In this document: positions 52,711-61,985 of the stretch, in pieces
Layout of the letters: each line of letters begins with the position of its first letter
How positions within the stretch are numbered: the stretch's first letter is position 1
DNA from: RPQJ01 sp963846315
GTDB lineage: Bacteria; Pseudomonadota; Gammaproteobacteria; Steroidobacterales; Steroidobacteraceae
NCBI GenBank assembly: GCA_963846315.1
Contig: CAWJVM010000006.1
Span: 62,001 to 126,000 of the forward strand
Direction: 5' to 3'
DNA length: 64,000 nucleotides
Made by a program: the position numbers and the translations under genes
Notes under the pieces: generated by a model
The model's database searches: none
What the model saw: the letters and a program-made list of their open reading frames with translations, nothing else
What the model was told of the DNA's origin: nothing

Positions 52711-54831
52711 ATGATGCACCCTCGATGGCGATGGGCAGCGTCGGCCTGCGCCAGCGCCGCCCTGCTCGCAGCGGCATGGTTCTTCTGGCCGGGCACGGCA
52801 CCGGAATTCGCGACGGTGCGCGCCCAATGGCGACCGTCCGAAGCATGGCTGCTCGACCGCCACGGGCGCATGCTCGATCAGGAGCGCCTCGACTTCTCAG
52901 TGCGACGCTACCAGTGGGTGACGCAAGATGCGGTCTCGCCCGCTGTCGTGGCCGCGGTTATTCACGGCGAGGACCGACGCTTCTACGAACACGGCGGCGT
53001 GGACTGGCGAGGCGTGCTCGCCGCGGCGCGCGATACCGTGCTGCGTCACCGGCGCCGCGGCGCGAGCACCATCACCATGCAGGTGGCGCAGTTGGTGCCC
53101 CAGACGCGCGCGGCGGACGGTCCGGCGTGGTGGCGCAAGTTGCGGCAGATGCGGGCTGCCCGCGCGATCGAAGCCCGCTGGACCAAGGCGCAGATTCTCG
53201 AGGCGTATCTCAACCTGCTCGGGTTCCGCGGCGAGCTGCAGGGCATAGGCGCGGCGGCGGCCGTGCTCGCGGGCAAGGTGCCTTCCGGGCTCGACCACGC
53301 CGAGAGCATCGTGCTGGCGGCGCTGCTGCCGGCACCGGGAGCCACACTCGACGACTTATCCCGTCGGGCCTGCGCCCGAAGCGCGGCAGTGCAACCGGCC
53401 GTTGACTGCGGCGTGCTGGCAGCAACGGCGCAGGAGCTGTTGCAGCGCCGGCGCCCGTCACTCACGCCGCCGCGGCTCGCACCGCAACTGGCGCAGCTGA
53501 TGCTGCGGCACGCGGGCGAGCGCGTGACCAGCACGCTCGATTCACGCGTGCAAATGCTCGCCGTGGATGCCCTGACGCGCCAGCTGGCGCAGGTAGCTGA
53601 CCGCAACGTGCGCGACGGCGCAGTGCTGGTCGTCGATACGCATTCCGGCGACGTACTGGCATACGTGGCCTCGGGCGGACGCGCTTCATCCGCCGGCCAC
53701 GTGGACGGCATACGCGCGCATCGCCAGGCGGGCTCGACGCTGAAGCCGTTCCTGTACGAGCTCGCCATTGAGCGTGGGTACCTGACGGCCGCCTCGCTGC
53801 TCAACGATGCGCCGGTCAACCTCGACACTGCGAGCGGCCTCTACATCCCGCAGAACTACGACCACGACTTCAAGGGCCTCGTCAGCGTGCGCAGCGCGCT
53901 CGGCAACTCGCTCAACGTGCCTGCGGTGCGAGCGCTGATGCTGACGGGCGTCGACGCCTTCCGCGAGCGGATGGTCGATCTCGGCTATGCCTCGATCTCG
54001 CACGACGGGGACTACTACGGCTTTTCGCTCGCCCTCGGTTCCGCGGAAGTGAGCCTGTGGGAGCAGGCCCAGGCCTATCGAACGCTGGCTCGCGGAGGCC
54101 GGTTCGCGCCGCTGCGACTTCGCCTCGATGCGCCGAAACCGGTGGATCGCGCGCTCTTGCCGGAGCCGGCGAGCTTCGTCGTCGCGGACATCCTCGCGGA
54201 TCGCGCGGCGCGAGTGCTGACATTTGGCTCGGACAGCGCGCTGAACACACCCTACTGGAGCGCGGTGAAAACCGGCACCAGCAAGGATATGCGCGACAAC
54301 TGGTGCATCGGTTTCAGCAGTCGTTATCTCGTGGCTGCGTGGGTCGGCAACTTCGAGGGCGACTCGATGCACGACGTGAGCGGCGTCACGGGCGCTGCGC
54401 CCGTGTGGGCCGAGCTGATGGAGCAACTGCATCGCGACGGCGCCGGCGCGGAACCACAGCCACCGAAAGATGTCGTCGCCGTGACAGTGACATTCACGCC
54501 GGCGGTCGAGGCCCCGCGGCGCGAATGGTTCGTCGTCGGAACGGAGCATGCCGAGGTGCGCGGCCTGGCGCCTTCTGCCGCGTTGGCGCGCATAGAGAGT
54601 CCCACCAGCGGCACAGTGATCGCGCTCGACCCTGACATTCCTGAATCGGCACAGCGCTTGCCGATCCTCGCACGAGGGAGCGTGGCCGGCCTGCGCTTCC
54701 GGCTCGACGAGACCGTGCTCGGCGATGCGGCCCGGCCCGTGATGTGGTCACCGCGGCCGGGTTATCACCTGCTCGTGCTCGAAGACGCCCAGGGACGGGT
54801 TGTCGACCGCATCCGTTTCACCGTGCGCTGA
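52711..54831 (+). CDS. pbpC: Penicillin-binding protein 1C
   Basis: A bifunctional-type class A PBP that partners with bacterial A2M to repair the wall after breach. The 706-residue protein has an N-terminal membrane anchor (ASACASAALLAAAWFFW). The glycosyltransferase domain follows with HGEDRRFYEHGGVDW and RGASTITMQVAQ. The transpeptidase domain has S-T-L-K (Ser ~342), SLN in GNSLNVPAV, and KTGTS in VKTGTSKDMRDNW. A C-terminal BiPBP_C beta domain (~630-706) ends it. The A2M-pbpC pair is the typical bacterial arrangement. The ATG at 52714 may be the true start because it leaves a better distance to GGAG. Confidence 0.94.
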   Translation: MMHPRWRWAASACASAALLAAAWFFWPGTAPEFATVRAQWRPSEAWLLDRHGRMLDQERLDFSVRRYQWVTQDAVSPAVVAAVIHGEDRRFYEHGGVDWRGVLAAARDTVLRHRRRGASTITMQVAQLVPQTRAADGPAWWRKLRQMRAARAIEARWTKAQILEAYLNLLGFRGELQGIGAAAAVLAGKVPSGLDHAESIVLAALLPAPGATLDDLSRRACARSAAVQPAVDCGVLAATAQELLQRRRPSLTPPRLAPQLAQLMLRHAGERVTSTLDSRVQMLAVDALTRQLAQVADRNVRDGAVLVVDTHSGDVLAYVASGGRASSAGHVDGIRAHRQAGSTLKPFLYELAIERGYLTAASLLNDAPVNLDTASGLYIPQNYDHDFKGLVSVRSALGNSLNVPAVRALMLTGVDAFRERMVDLGYASISHDGDYYGFSLALGSAEVSLWEQAQAYRTLARGGRFAPLRLRLDAPKPVDRALLPEPASFVVADILADRAARVLTFGSDSALNTPYWSAVKTGTSKDMRDNWCIGFSSRYLVAAWVGNFEGDSMHDVSGVTGAAPVWAELMEQLHRDGAGAEPQPPKDVVAVTVTFTPAVEAPRREWFVVGTEHAEVRGLAPSAALARIESPTSGTVIALDPDIPESAQRLPILARGSVAGLRFRLDETVLGDAARPVMWSPRPGYHLLVLEDAQGRVVDRIRFTVR

Positions 54832-54833
54832 GT

Positions 54834-54859
54834 CGAGACCCCTGTCCAGCCAGGTCTCG
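54834..54859 (+). terminator. Hairpin after pbpC (weak terminator candidate)
   Basis: CGAGACC (54834-54840) and GGTCTCG (54853-54859) form a 7-bp stem with a 12-nt loop immediately after the pbpC stop. No T-run follows, so it is at best a factor-assisted end or an mRNA-stabilising hairpin. The rest of the 235-bp gap shows nothing recognisable. Confidence 0.35.
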
Positions 54860-55066
54860 CCACGGATGTGTCGGCGGCCGCCAGGCACGCAGGTCGACGA
54901 GCACGTTCAAGAATGCACCGCCTGAAGCTCCGCGGCGGTCATTGCGCGCTGCTCTCACACCCGCAACGCAAGGCGCCCGAGCAGTACCCGCCCGAGCCTC
55001 CGTCCAGGCTGTTTTGAGTGCGCCTGCGATCCGATCTTCCTGCGCAGGTAAGGATCTGCACCGCGT

Positions 55067-55840
55067 TCAGGACGACGGCAGGCCTCGGCTTGAGCGAGCA
55101 GGGCCTTTGAAATTCGTCTCCGCTGGCTGCTCGATGGCTTTCAGCAGATCCGTGTCCAGCTCGGGAATCTCCGGCAGGCTCTTCGCATCCTCGACCAGCG
55201 GCTGGAGCTGCTCATGCAGTTTCAGCGACAGCGCGCGCAGGTCGCGATAGCGGCTCACCAAGGTCGCGCCATTACGCAACACGTCCGCCGACTGCTGATC
55301 TTGCTGGCGCTTCTCGGTGCGAAGCGCATTCAGCGCGGACTCGACTTGGCGACGCGCATCCGCTTCTTCCTGCTTCTGCTTCTTGAGCGTGTTCATTTTC
55401 CTCAGGAGGTTTTCCGGCGTGTCGGCCAGCGCCGTGTTGATCGCCTTGAGCGACTTGTCGCGCTCGGTCAGGCGGTCCTTGACCTTCTGCAGCTCCCTCG
55501 CGGCGGCAGCGCGCTGGTTGGCGATCTGCTGGACCGCGTCGTCGTGCGCGGCTTTCGCCTCGGTAGCCGTCTTCTGCGCAATCTCCAGGCGCTCCTCGGT
55601 CGCGGCGACCTTCTTCTCGAGCGCGGTGATGGCGACCTTCGCCTCTTCCTGCGCGTTGAAGAGGTCGGTATCCGCCTTGGCGACCTTCTTCAGCGCACCT
55701 TCCAGTGCTTCCTTCAGCTCTTCCTGCGTGCACTCCGGGTCGAGCTTGAGCGCATCCGTGGCCGCTCGCATCAGGACCTGCTTGCTGATGGCGAGTTCTT
55801 TCCAAACTTTCAATTGAAGGTCTTGCTGCGCTTGACTCAC
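55067..55840 (-). CDS. Long coiled-coil cytoplasmic protein, function unknown
   Basis: A 257-residue protein without signal or membrane segment. After a short N-terminal helix pair (KVWKELAISKQVLMRAATDA), residues ~35-195 are charged heptad-like sequence (KKVAATEERLEIAQKTATEA, RELQKVKDRLTERDKSLKAI, KKQKQEEADARRQVESALNA). The C-terminus is Pro-rich and acidic. I do not recognise the family. A structural or chromosome/cell-shape role would be guesswork. It is convergent with pbpC and divergent from the acid phosphatase. Confidence 0.8.
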   Translation of the reverse strand: MSQAQQDLQLKVWKELAISKQVLMRAATDALKLDPECTQEELKEALEGALKKVAKADTDLFNAQEEAKVAITALEKKVAATEERLEIAQKTATEAKAAHDDAVQQIANQRAAAARELQKVKDRLTERDKSLKAINTALADTPENLLRKMNTLKKQKQEEADARRQVESALNALRTEKRQQDQQSADVLRNGATLVSRYRDLRALSLKLHEQLQPLVEDAKSLPEIPELDTDLLKAIEQPAETNFKGPARSSRGLPSS

Positions 55841-55972
55841 ATCGTTCCTCGCGGGTCATGGAATAAAGAAATCCGGGTAGCGAATTGTAATCCAGAGCCG
55901 GGCAAGCCGCGCCGGCTAAACTGCATGCCTGTCATCATCGCTCCCACCCGCACGACAACGAAGGAGGTACGC

Positions 55973-56800
55973 GTGACCCGACTGTCGATCAACCCCCTGG
56001 CACTCGGCTGGCTGGCCGGCCTGCTGGCCGGCTGCCAGACACCGCCCCCGACCTCGCCCGAGGTGGTGGGGGAATTCCGCCCGGATTCCGGCTACCTGAA
56101 CGGTTATCTACAGGGCAGCCAGCTGCCCGACAGCCTGGCCTTGCTGCCCCCGCCGCCGGCACCGGGGTCGGTGCAGCTGGCCGCCGACCTCGACACCTAC
56201 AGGCGCACGCGCGCATTGCGCGACACCCCGCGCTGGGCGCTGGCTGCCAAGGACGCGAACCTGAAGTTCCCGGCCGCAGCCAGCACCTTCGAATGTGCGC
56301 TGCAGATCCCGATCACGCAGCAGGCCACACCCAACCTCAACATGCTGCTGAGGCGCACGCTACTCGACGCCGGGCTGGCCACCTATGCGGCCAAGGACAA
56401 GTACCAGCGCCAGCGGCCCTGCGTCGTCGACAAGGAGGGCACCTGCACGCCGGCCGAGGAGGCGACGCTATCCAAGGACGGTTCCTACCCCTCGGGCCAC
56501 ACCTCGATCGGCTGGGCCTGGGCGCTGGTGCTGGTACAGGCCGCGCCGCAGCGCATGGACGCCATCCTGCAGCGCGGTTATGCCTTCGGCCAAAGCCGCG
56601 TGATCTGCGGCGTGCATTGGCAGAGTGACGTCGAAGCCGGCCGGCTGATCGGCGCGGCCACGGTGTCCCGCCTGCAGACCGACCCGACCTTCGCGGCCCA
56701 GGTGGCGCTGGCGCGCGACGAGGTCACGCAGGCGCAGGCCAAGGGCTTGAAGCCGAGCAGCGATTGCGCTGCCGAGGCAGCGGCGCTGGCGACCCGTTAG
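55973..56800 (+). CDS. Class A acid phosphatase lipoprotein (PAP2 superfamily)
   Basis: A 275-residue non-specific acid phosphatase of the PhoC type. The three PAP2 motifs are complete: K-x6-RP in KDKYQRQRP, PSGH in YPSGHTSIGWAW, and SR-x5-H-x3-D in SRVICGVHWQSD. The GTG at 55973 has a perfect AAGGAGG five bases upstream. The protein starts with a lipoprotein signal whose lipobox is LLAGC, so it should be anchored in the outer membrane. Longer upstream readings overlap the coiled-coil gene and are rejected. It should release phosphate from organic phosphomonoesters in the periplasm. Confidence 0.93.
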   Translation: MTRLSINPLALGWLAGLLAGCQTPPPTSPEVVGEFRPDSGYLNGYLQGSQLPDSLALLPPPPAPGSVQLAADLDTYRRTRALRDTPRWALAAKDANLKFPAAASTFECALQIPITQQATPNLNMLLRRTLLDAGLATYAAKDKYQRQRPCVVDKEGTCTPAEEATLSKDGSYPSGHTSIGWAWALVLVQAAPQRMDAILQRGYAFGQSRVICGVHWQSDVEAGRLIGAATVSRLQTDPTFAAQVALARDEVTQAQAKGLKPSSDCAAEAAALATR

Positions 56801-56876
56801 CCCGGAGGCGATCTTACGCCGGTGCCAGGTGGACACCGGGCCTGGGGTCTGTCGCGACTCGTTGGCCGAATGTCGT

Positions 56877-57959
56877 TCAGCGCCCGTCGTTCGCGTCGAT
56901 GGCAATCACGCGATCGCCTGCCTCGATCCGCAGCGTCGAATCGTTCCAGCACCCGAACCGGCGTTGGCCGCGACGGATCTCGACGATCACCGTGCCCACG
57001 GTTTCACGCGCCGCGCGTCCCACCTCTTCCGGGCGAGCCTCGCGCTCGACGAGCTGGCACTGGCCGCGGTAGGACAGTAGCTCCGACACGAAATCGATCG
57101 TGCCCTGCGTCTTGACCGCGTCGGCCATCAGGTAGCCGCCGAAGCGTGACGGCGACACGATCTCGTCGGCCCCGCCCGTACGCACGATCTTCACGTTCTC
57201 CGGTTCGGCGACGCTGGCGATGATGCGCACCTTGCTGGCCAGCGCGCGAACCGTCAGGACGATCAGGACGGTGGTGTCGTCACGGCCGACGCTGACGATG
57301 ACCGAATGCGCACGCTGCACGCCGGCGACCCGCAGGATCTCCTCGCTCGACGCATCGCCGTGCAGGCCGATGAAGCCGCGATCGGCGGCACGCGTGACTT
57401 CCTCGCGGTCCGGATCGATCACGGCGATCTGCTCCTGCTCCCAGCCACGCAACAGCAGTTCGGAGGCGGCGATCGAACCGCTGTGACCGTAGCCGCACAG
57501 GATGACGTGGTCCTTCAATTCGCGCTGCAAACGCAACATGCGCCATTCCTCGATGAGCCGCTGGATGATGAGCTGATACGCCGTGCCCAGGAACGTCAGC
57601 CAGACGAAGATCCGCACCGGGGTGACGAAAAACGCGTCGATGAGACGCGCCTGGTCGGACACCGGGACGATGTCGCCGTAGCCGACGGTCGTGATGGTGA
57701 CCATCGTGAAATAGAAGACGTCGGAAACCGACACGTGGCCGTCGATCTGGTCCCGCAGGCCGTTGCGGTCGAGCAGGAAGACCACGAACACCGACGCGAC
57801 CAGCAACAGCACGAAACCCGCGCGCAGCAACAAAGTGACTTCGGGAGGCCGCGCGGCGCGCCGGATCAGGAGCGGCAGCGCGCCGTCGCCCCGTTCGGCC
57901 CGGATGCGGCGCATCGTGCGGCGCACCCAGCCAAGTCGAATCCGTCGAGACCCGGTCAT
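56877..57959 (-). CDS. Potassium channel with RCK (TrkA-N/TrkA-C) domains
   Basis: A 360-residue two-transmembrane potassium channel subunit. The first helix is TLLLRAGFVLLLVASVFVVF. The pore carries the selectivity filter TVGYGD in TMVTITTVGYGDIVPVS, and the second helix follows. The cytoplasmic RCK domain begins HVILCGYGHSGSIAAS (Rossmann nucleotide-binding), and a TrkA-C-like end follows (STLRIEAGDRVIAID). Gated by nucleotides or ions in related proteins; the ligand here is unknown. Confidence 0.92.
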   Translation of the reverse strand: MTGSRRIRLGWVRRTMRRIRAERGDGALPLLIRRAARPPEVTLLLRAGFVLLLVASVFVVFLLDRNGLRDQIDGHVSVSDVFYFTMVTITTVGYGDIVPVSDQARLIDAFFVTPVRIFVWLTFLGTAYQLIIQRLIEEWRMLRLQRELKDHVILCGYGHSGSIAASELLLRGWEQEQIAVIDPDREEVTRAADRGFIGLHGDASSEEILRVAGVQRAHSVIVSVGRDDTTVLIVLTVRALASKVRIIASVAEPENVKIVRTGGADEIVSPSRFGGYLMADAVKTQGTIDFVSELLSYRGQCQLVEREARPEEVGRAARETVGTVIVEIRRGQRRFGCWNDSTLRIEAGDRVIAIDANDGR

Positions 57960-58087
57960 GCGGCCGGTCCGGCGCGAAGAACAGACATTGATACCCCCTC
58001 AGGGGCGGTGGATCGCCGCCCGGCGCAACGCCGAATATAGCGCACGCCGCCGCGGGGATTGGCGACGCGACGAAAAAGGCGGACCGG

Positions 58088-58345
58088 TCAGGCGACCGCG
58101 AGCGGCGCCAGTTCGTAGCCGATGATCTCGCGGGTCTGGGGATCGAGGATCGGCGTGCCGCTGTTCCAGCGGCCGGCGACCCTGGCCGTCTCGAGCAAGC
58201 TGCGGCTCGGCACCACGGACGCCAGCATCAACCCGCCCTGGGGGTCGCGCACGAAGGCGGTCACCGACAAACTCGGATTGCCGGAGGAAGCCGGTTCGGG
58301 AAACAGCAGGGCGAGGACTTCTTCAGGACTGATCGTTTCGGACAT
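58088..58345 (-). CDS. Small protein of unknown function
   Basis: An 85-residue product starting MSETISPEEVLALLFPEP, with a compact C-terminal part (SVTAFVRDPQGGLMLASVVP, GRWNSGTPILDPQTREIIGY). No signal or membrane segment. I do not recognise the family. The ribosome site is weak, and the reading frame continues upstream to 58552, but those residues do not look like protein. The coding character of the C-terminal 60 residues is convincing. Confidence 0.6.
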   Translation of the reverse strand: MSETISPEEVLALLFPEPASSGNPSLSVTAFVRDPQGGLMLASVVPSRSLLETARVAGRWNSGTPILDPQTREIIGYELAPLAVA

Positions 58346-58600
58346 CGTCGTTGTGTGCAGGTGTTCCTGGGAAAGACATAGCAACTTGCATGCCAGCGCG
58401 CCGGCCCAGCAATCCGGCCATTTCGGCCTGCGTCCGGCGACGCGCGGGTGACAGAACACGTCCATCGCGGTGACCGGCACTGTCCATCTGTGAGGCTCGT
58501 CACACTGCGGCTCGATCGACCTCGCGGTCGCCAAGCGCAAACAGGCGCGCATTAAGTAAACTCAGCCACCGGGACGCAGCCGCTGGCGCGGCGGAGAACA

Positions 58601-59366
58601 ATGAACAGCACCACTACCCAGCTGCCGGACATCATTGCGCATCGCGGCAATGCCATCGAGTATCCCAGAGAACACGTTGCAGGCCCTGGAATCGGCGGTC
58701 GCCCTCGGCGTGCGCCACGTCGAGTTCGACGTGCAGCTGACGGCCGACCTCGTGCCCGTCGTGTTCCACGATTCGGATCTCGCCCGCGTGGCCAACCGCC
58801 CCGAGAGCGTGCATTCGCTGTCCTGGACGCAACTCGCCGAGATCCCGGTGGGCGAGGCCAGTCGCTTCGGCGACCTTTTCGCCCACACCCGCGCACCGTC
58901 ACTGGCGCAGGCAGTCGATGCCATCGCCGGCTGGAACGGCGTCAGTGCCTTCGTCGAATTAAAGCGCGCGAGCATGCGCCAGTTCGGTCGCGAAGCCGTG
59001 CTGCGCCAGGTGAGCCAGGTGCTGCAGCCCGTGCTCGACCGGTGCGTGCTGATTTCGTTCGATCTCGCCGCCATCAAGATCCTGCGGCTGATGACGGGTG
59101 CGCGAATCGGCTGGGTGCTGGAATCGTACGACGCCGACAGCCTGCGCGAGGCCACGGCACTCGCGCCCGAGTTCCTGTTCTGCAACCTGGAACGCGTGCC
59201 GATCGGCACGGAGAAACTGTGGCCGGGTCCGTGGGACTGGGCGATCTACGAAGTGCGCGACCTCGAGACGGCACGTTACTGCCACGAACTCGGCGCACGC
59301 TACGTCGAGACGATGGCCGTGCGCAGCCTGTGCACCGCGTACGACGAGGTCGCGCCCGGAACATGA
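58601..59366 (+). pseudogene. Glycerophosphodiester phosphodiesterase with frameshift near 58665
   Basis: The gene starts at 58601 (MNSTTTQLPDIIAHRGNAIEYP), giving the catalytic AHRGN motif. The frame must change by one base at TATCCCAGAG (58661-58670) to continue as ENTLQALESAVALGVRHVEFDV and VPVVFHDSDLARV, which hold the other metal and catalytic residues. One extra base fits. The rest runs cleanly to 59366. Intact it would hydrolyse glycerophosphodiesters to glycerol-3-phosphate and an alcohol. Either a genuine frameshift or a sequencing error is possible. The neighbouring FGGY kinase, which could handle glycerol-type products, is also broken. Confidence 0.8.
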
Positions 59367-59435
59367 GTTCCCGCGAGAGTGACCGAGGACCTGGCCTGGC
59401 TCGCCGGAGAGCTGAGCACCATCCGCCGCGAGCTG

Positions 59436-60972
59436 ATGCCTCCCGGCGAGTCGCGCTGCGCTGTACCTCGCGCTGGACCAGGGCGGCACGTCGAGTCGCG
59501 CTGTCCTGTTCGATACCGTCGGCCGCGAAGTGGCGACCGCCCACGTCCCGATCAAGACGCGCAGGCACGGCGACGATCGCGTGGAACACGACGCGACCGA
59601 GCTGCTGCAGTCGCTGCGAACCGCGGTGCACGACGTCTGCGAGTCACCGACTCGCCGCCGGCCAGCCCGATCGTCGCCGCGGGCCTCGCTACGCAACGTT
59701 CGACCATCTGTTGCTGGGACCGCAGCGACGGGAAGCCCCTGAGCCCCGCACTTTCCTGGCAGGATCGACGCAACGCAGCCTGGCTGCAGCAGCACCTCGG
59801 CGCCCGCTCTGACTGGGTGCGGGAACTCACGGGCCTGCCGCTGTCGCCACACTATGGCGCGAGCAAGCTGCGCTGGTGCCTGGACGAGTTGCCGGAGGTG
59901 CGCCTGGCGTTGCGCGACGAACGGCTGTGCGCGGGACCACTCGCCAGCTTTCTGGTGCAAGGCTTGTGCTCTTCCGCCGAAGCGTATGCGGACCCGGCCA
60001 ACGCCGCACGCACCTTGCTGTTCGATCCCGCCGTCCTCGACTGGTCGCCACCGCTGCTCGAGGCGTTCGGCATTCCCGCGGCCGTGCTGCCACGTTGCGT
60101 CGGCACCCACCATGATTTCGGCACGATTCCCATCGATGCCGACGCGGCGTGCGCCGCTGCTGGCATGCAGCGGGGATCAGTCTGCCGCGATCTTCGCCTT
60201 CGGGCCGCCCGCAACGACGACGGCGTACGTCAACGCGGGAACCGGCGCGTTCGTGCAACGGGTGTTGCGTGACGGCGCCAGTCCGGCACCGCGTGGCTTG
60301 CTGAAGAGCGTGCTGTACGCACGGACTGACGACGTCGCGAGCGCGCTCCGTTGCCACGAAGGCACCATCAACGGCGCGTACGCCGCGCTCGAGTGGCTCG
60401 GCAAGCGCGTGGCCGTCGACGTCAAGCGCACGCTCACGAGCCTGTCTGCAACGCTTGCCGATGGCGACGTGCCGCTGCTGTTCATGAACGGTGTCGGCGG
60501 GCTCGGCGCGCCCTATTGGCTGCCCGATTTCCAGAGTGAGTTCCTGCCCGTCGCCGGCGGCGCTGCCCTGGGTGTGGACAGTGCGACCGAACTGCAACGG
60601 ATCGGCGCCGTCGTCGAGAGTATCGCTTTCCTGATCGCAGTGAACGTGCTCGCCATGCAGCGTGCAGCGCCCCTGCAGCGACTGACGATCACCGGCGGGC
60701 TGGCGGCGTGCGACTACCTCTGCGAAGTCCTTGCAGCAGCCACGCAGATGACGGTGGAACGACCCGCGCTGCTGGAGGCGACGTCACGCGGCATCGCGTA
60801 CCTGGCCGCAGGTCAACCGCAGGATTGGCAACCCGTGCCGATCGAACGATCGTTTGCGCCGGCGGGCGAGCATCCCGCCCTGAAGCGATTCGAAGAATGG
60901 CGTGCAGCGATGTCGGTCCGCACCGGCGCGGAACAACCCTCAGCCGGATTTGTCAGCCTGACTCGAACGTAG
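59436..60972 (+). pseudogene. FGGY-family carbohydrate kinase (glycerol-kinase-like) with at least two frameshifts
   Basis: Three frame segments together make one FGGY kinase. Segment 1 (~59450-59650): LYLALDQGGTSSRAVLFD, the ATP phosphate-binding start. Segment 2 (~59650-60165): GLATQRSTICCWDRSDGKPL and QDRRNAAW, substrate region. Segment 3 (~60170-60972): GDQSAAIFAFGPPAT, YVNAGTGAFVQ and MNGVGGLGAPYW, then TITGGLAACDYLCEV, the second nucleotide-binding region. No start codon fits segment 1 in its own frame, so a third frame change near the ATG at 59436 is likely. The substrate of this subgroup is unclear. It is inactive as written. Confidence 0.78.
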
Positions 60973-61985
60973 CGAGGATCTGCCGCTCGACCCAGGTCGG
61001 TCCGGGGACGCCGTCGAAATAGCCGCAGTGCCCGCCGTGGCTTGTGCGGGTTACCTCCAGCACGGGCGGCCGTGCGATGCGCTGGAGGTCGGCTGCCGGG
61101 ATGATCGGGTCATCGTCCGCCGCAATGATGCGAACGCGCGCCCCTCGCAGTGCTGACAGCGGTTCGAGCGCCCGGCCGACCAGCCCGTAGCCGCGCAGGT
61201 AGTCCAGCAGCGACGGAAATCCGCCGTAGCCCACTGCCAGTCGATGGGTCATCTCGGTGAGGTTGCCGAGTTCCAGGATGTCGTCCAGCGAGTGATACAC
61301 ATCCGGCCACGCCGCACGCTTCTTGCGCAGCGAGCGACGCCACTTCCACACGAAGTACTCGCGATACAGGGCCCAGCCGGACTCGAGTCGCGTCAACGTG
61401 TGTTCGGGATCGAGCACCGGGCAGACCGCGACGATGCGCGAGACGTCGATACCCGCATCGACAGCACGGGCGCCCACCCGTAGACAGAAGTTGCCGCCAA
61501 GCGAGAATCCCCCGAGCACCAACCGTTTGCCGCGGATGGTGCCGCTGCAATTCGCGCACCGCACCGACCACCTCGGCGATGCGGCACGAATGAAAGATCC
61601 CGGCATTCAGGTGATGGCTGTCGCCATGATCGCGCAGGTTGAGGCGCGCCACGTCGTAGCCGGCATCGAAGAGATACTGACCGAGCGAAAGCAGGTACAG
61701 CGAGTTGGCGCTGCCCTCCCAGCCGTGCAGCAGCACGGCGAGCCGGTCGGACGGCGGCCGTCCGGACTCCGCCTGGGTGGCGACCAGCGCGAGCAGGCGG
61801 ACGCCATCGCCGCAGTCGACGATCTGTTCTCGCGACGCCTGGTGCAACACCGTTGCTCGCCGCTCCACGCTCGCCCGCCGCAACGGCAGGCTCGGGTAGA
61901 TCGACTGCACGTGGTGATGCCGCAGCCGCCAGGGCGGCACGAAGTCGAGTGACGTGTCGGTGACTGGTCGGGGTGCGTCGCTCAT
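60953..61985 (-). pseudogene. YheT-type alpha/beta hydrolase with frameshift near 61545
   Basis: The gene starts at 61985 (ATGA overlap with the stop of the upstream gene). It reads DFVPPWRLRHHHVQSIYPSL and LAVLLHGWEGSANSLYLLSL, then GAVRELQRHHP. The frame then shifts by one base near 61545 and continues as GKRLVLGGFSLGGNFCLRVG (nucleophile elbow G-F-S-L-G) and finishes with DDDPIIPAADL and SHGGHCGYF (acid and His of the triad). One inserted base in CATCCGCGGCAA explains it. It is the COG0429 family. The 3' end overlaps the kinase 3' end by 20 bp, convergent. Confidence 0.82.

Noticed and set aside
47331..52871. A 1846-codon open frame on the minus strand opposite the A2M gene
   Set aside because: It is the antisense shadow of a GC-rich gene. 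Its product is Arg/His/Ala-rich low-complexity sequence, while the plus strand carries a complete A2M with signal peptide and thioester.
55214..55972. N-terminal extension of the acid phosphatase by about 250 residues
   Set aside because: That stretch is antisense to the coiled-coil gene. The GTG at 55973 has a perfect ribosome site and begins a lipoprotein signal.
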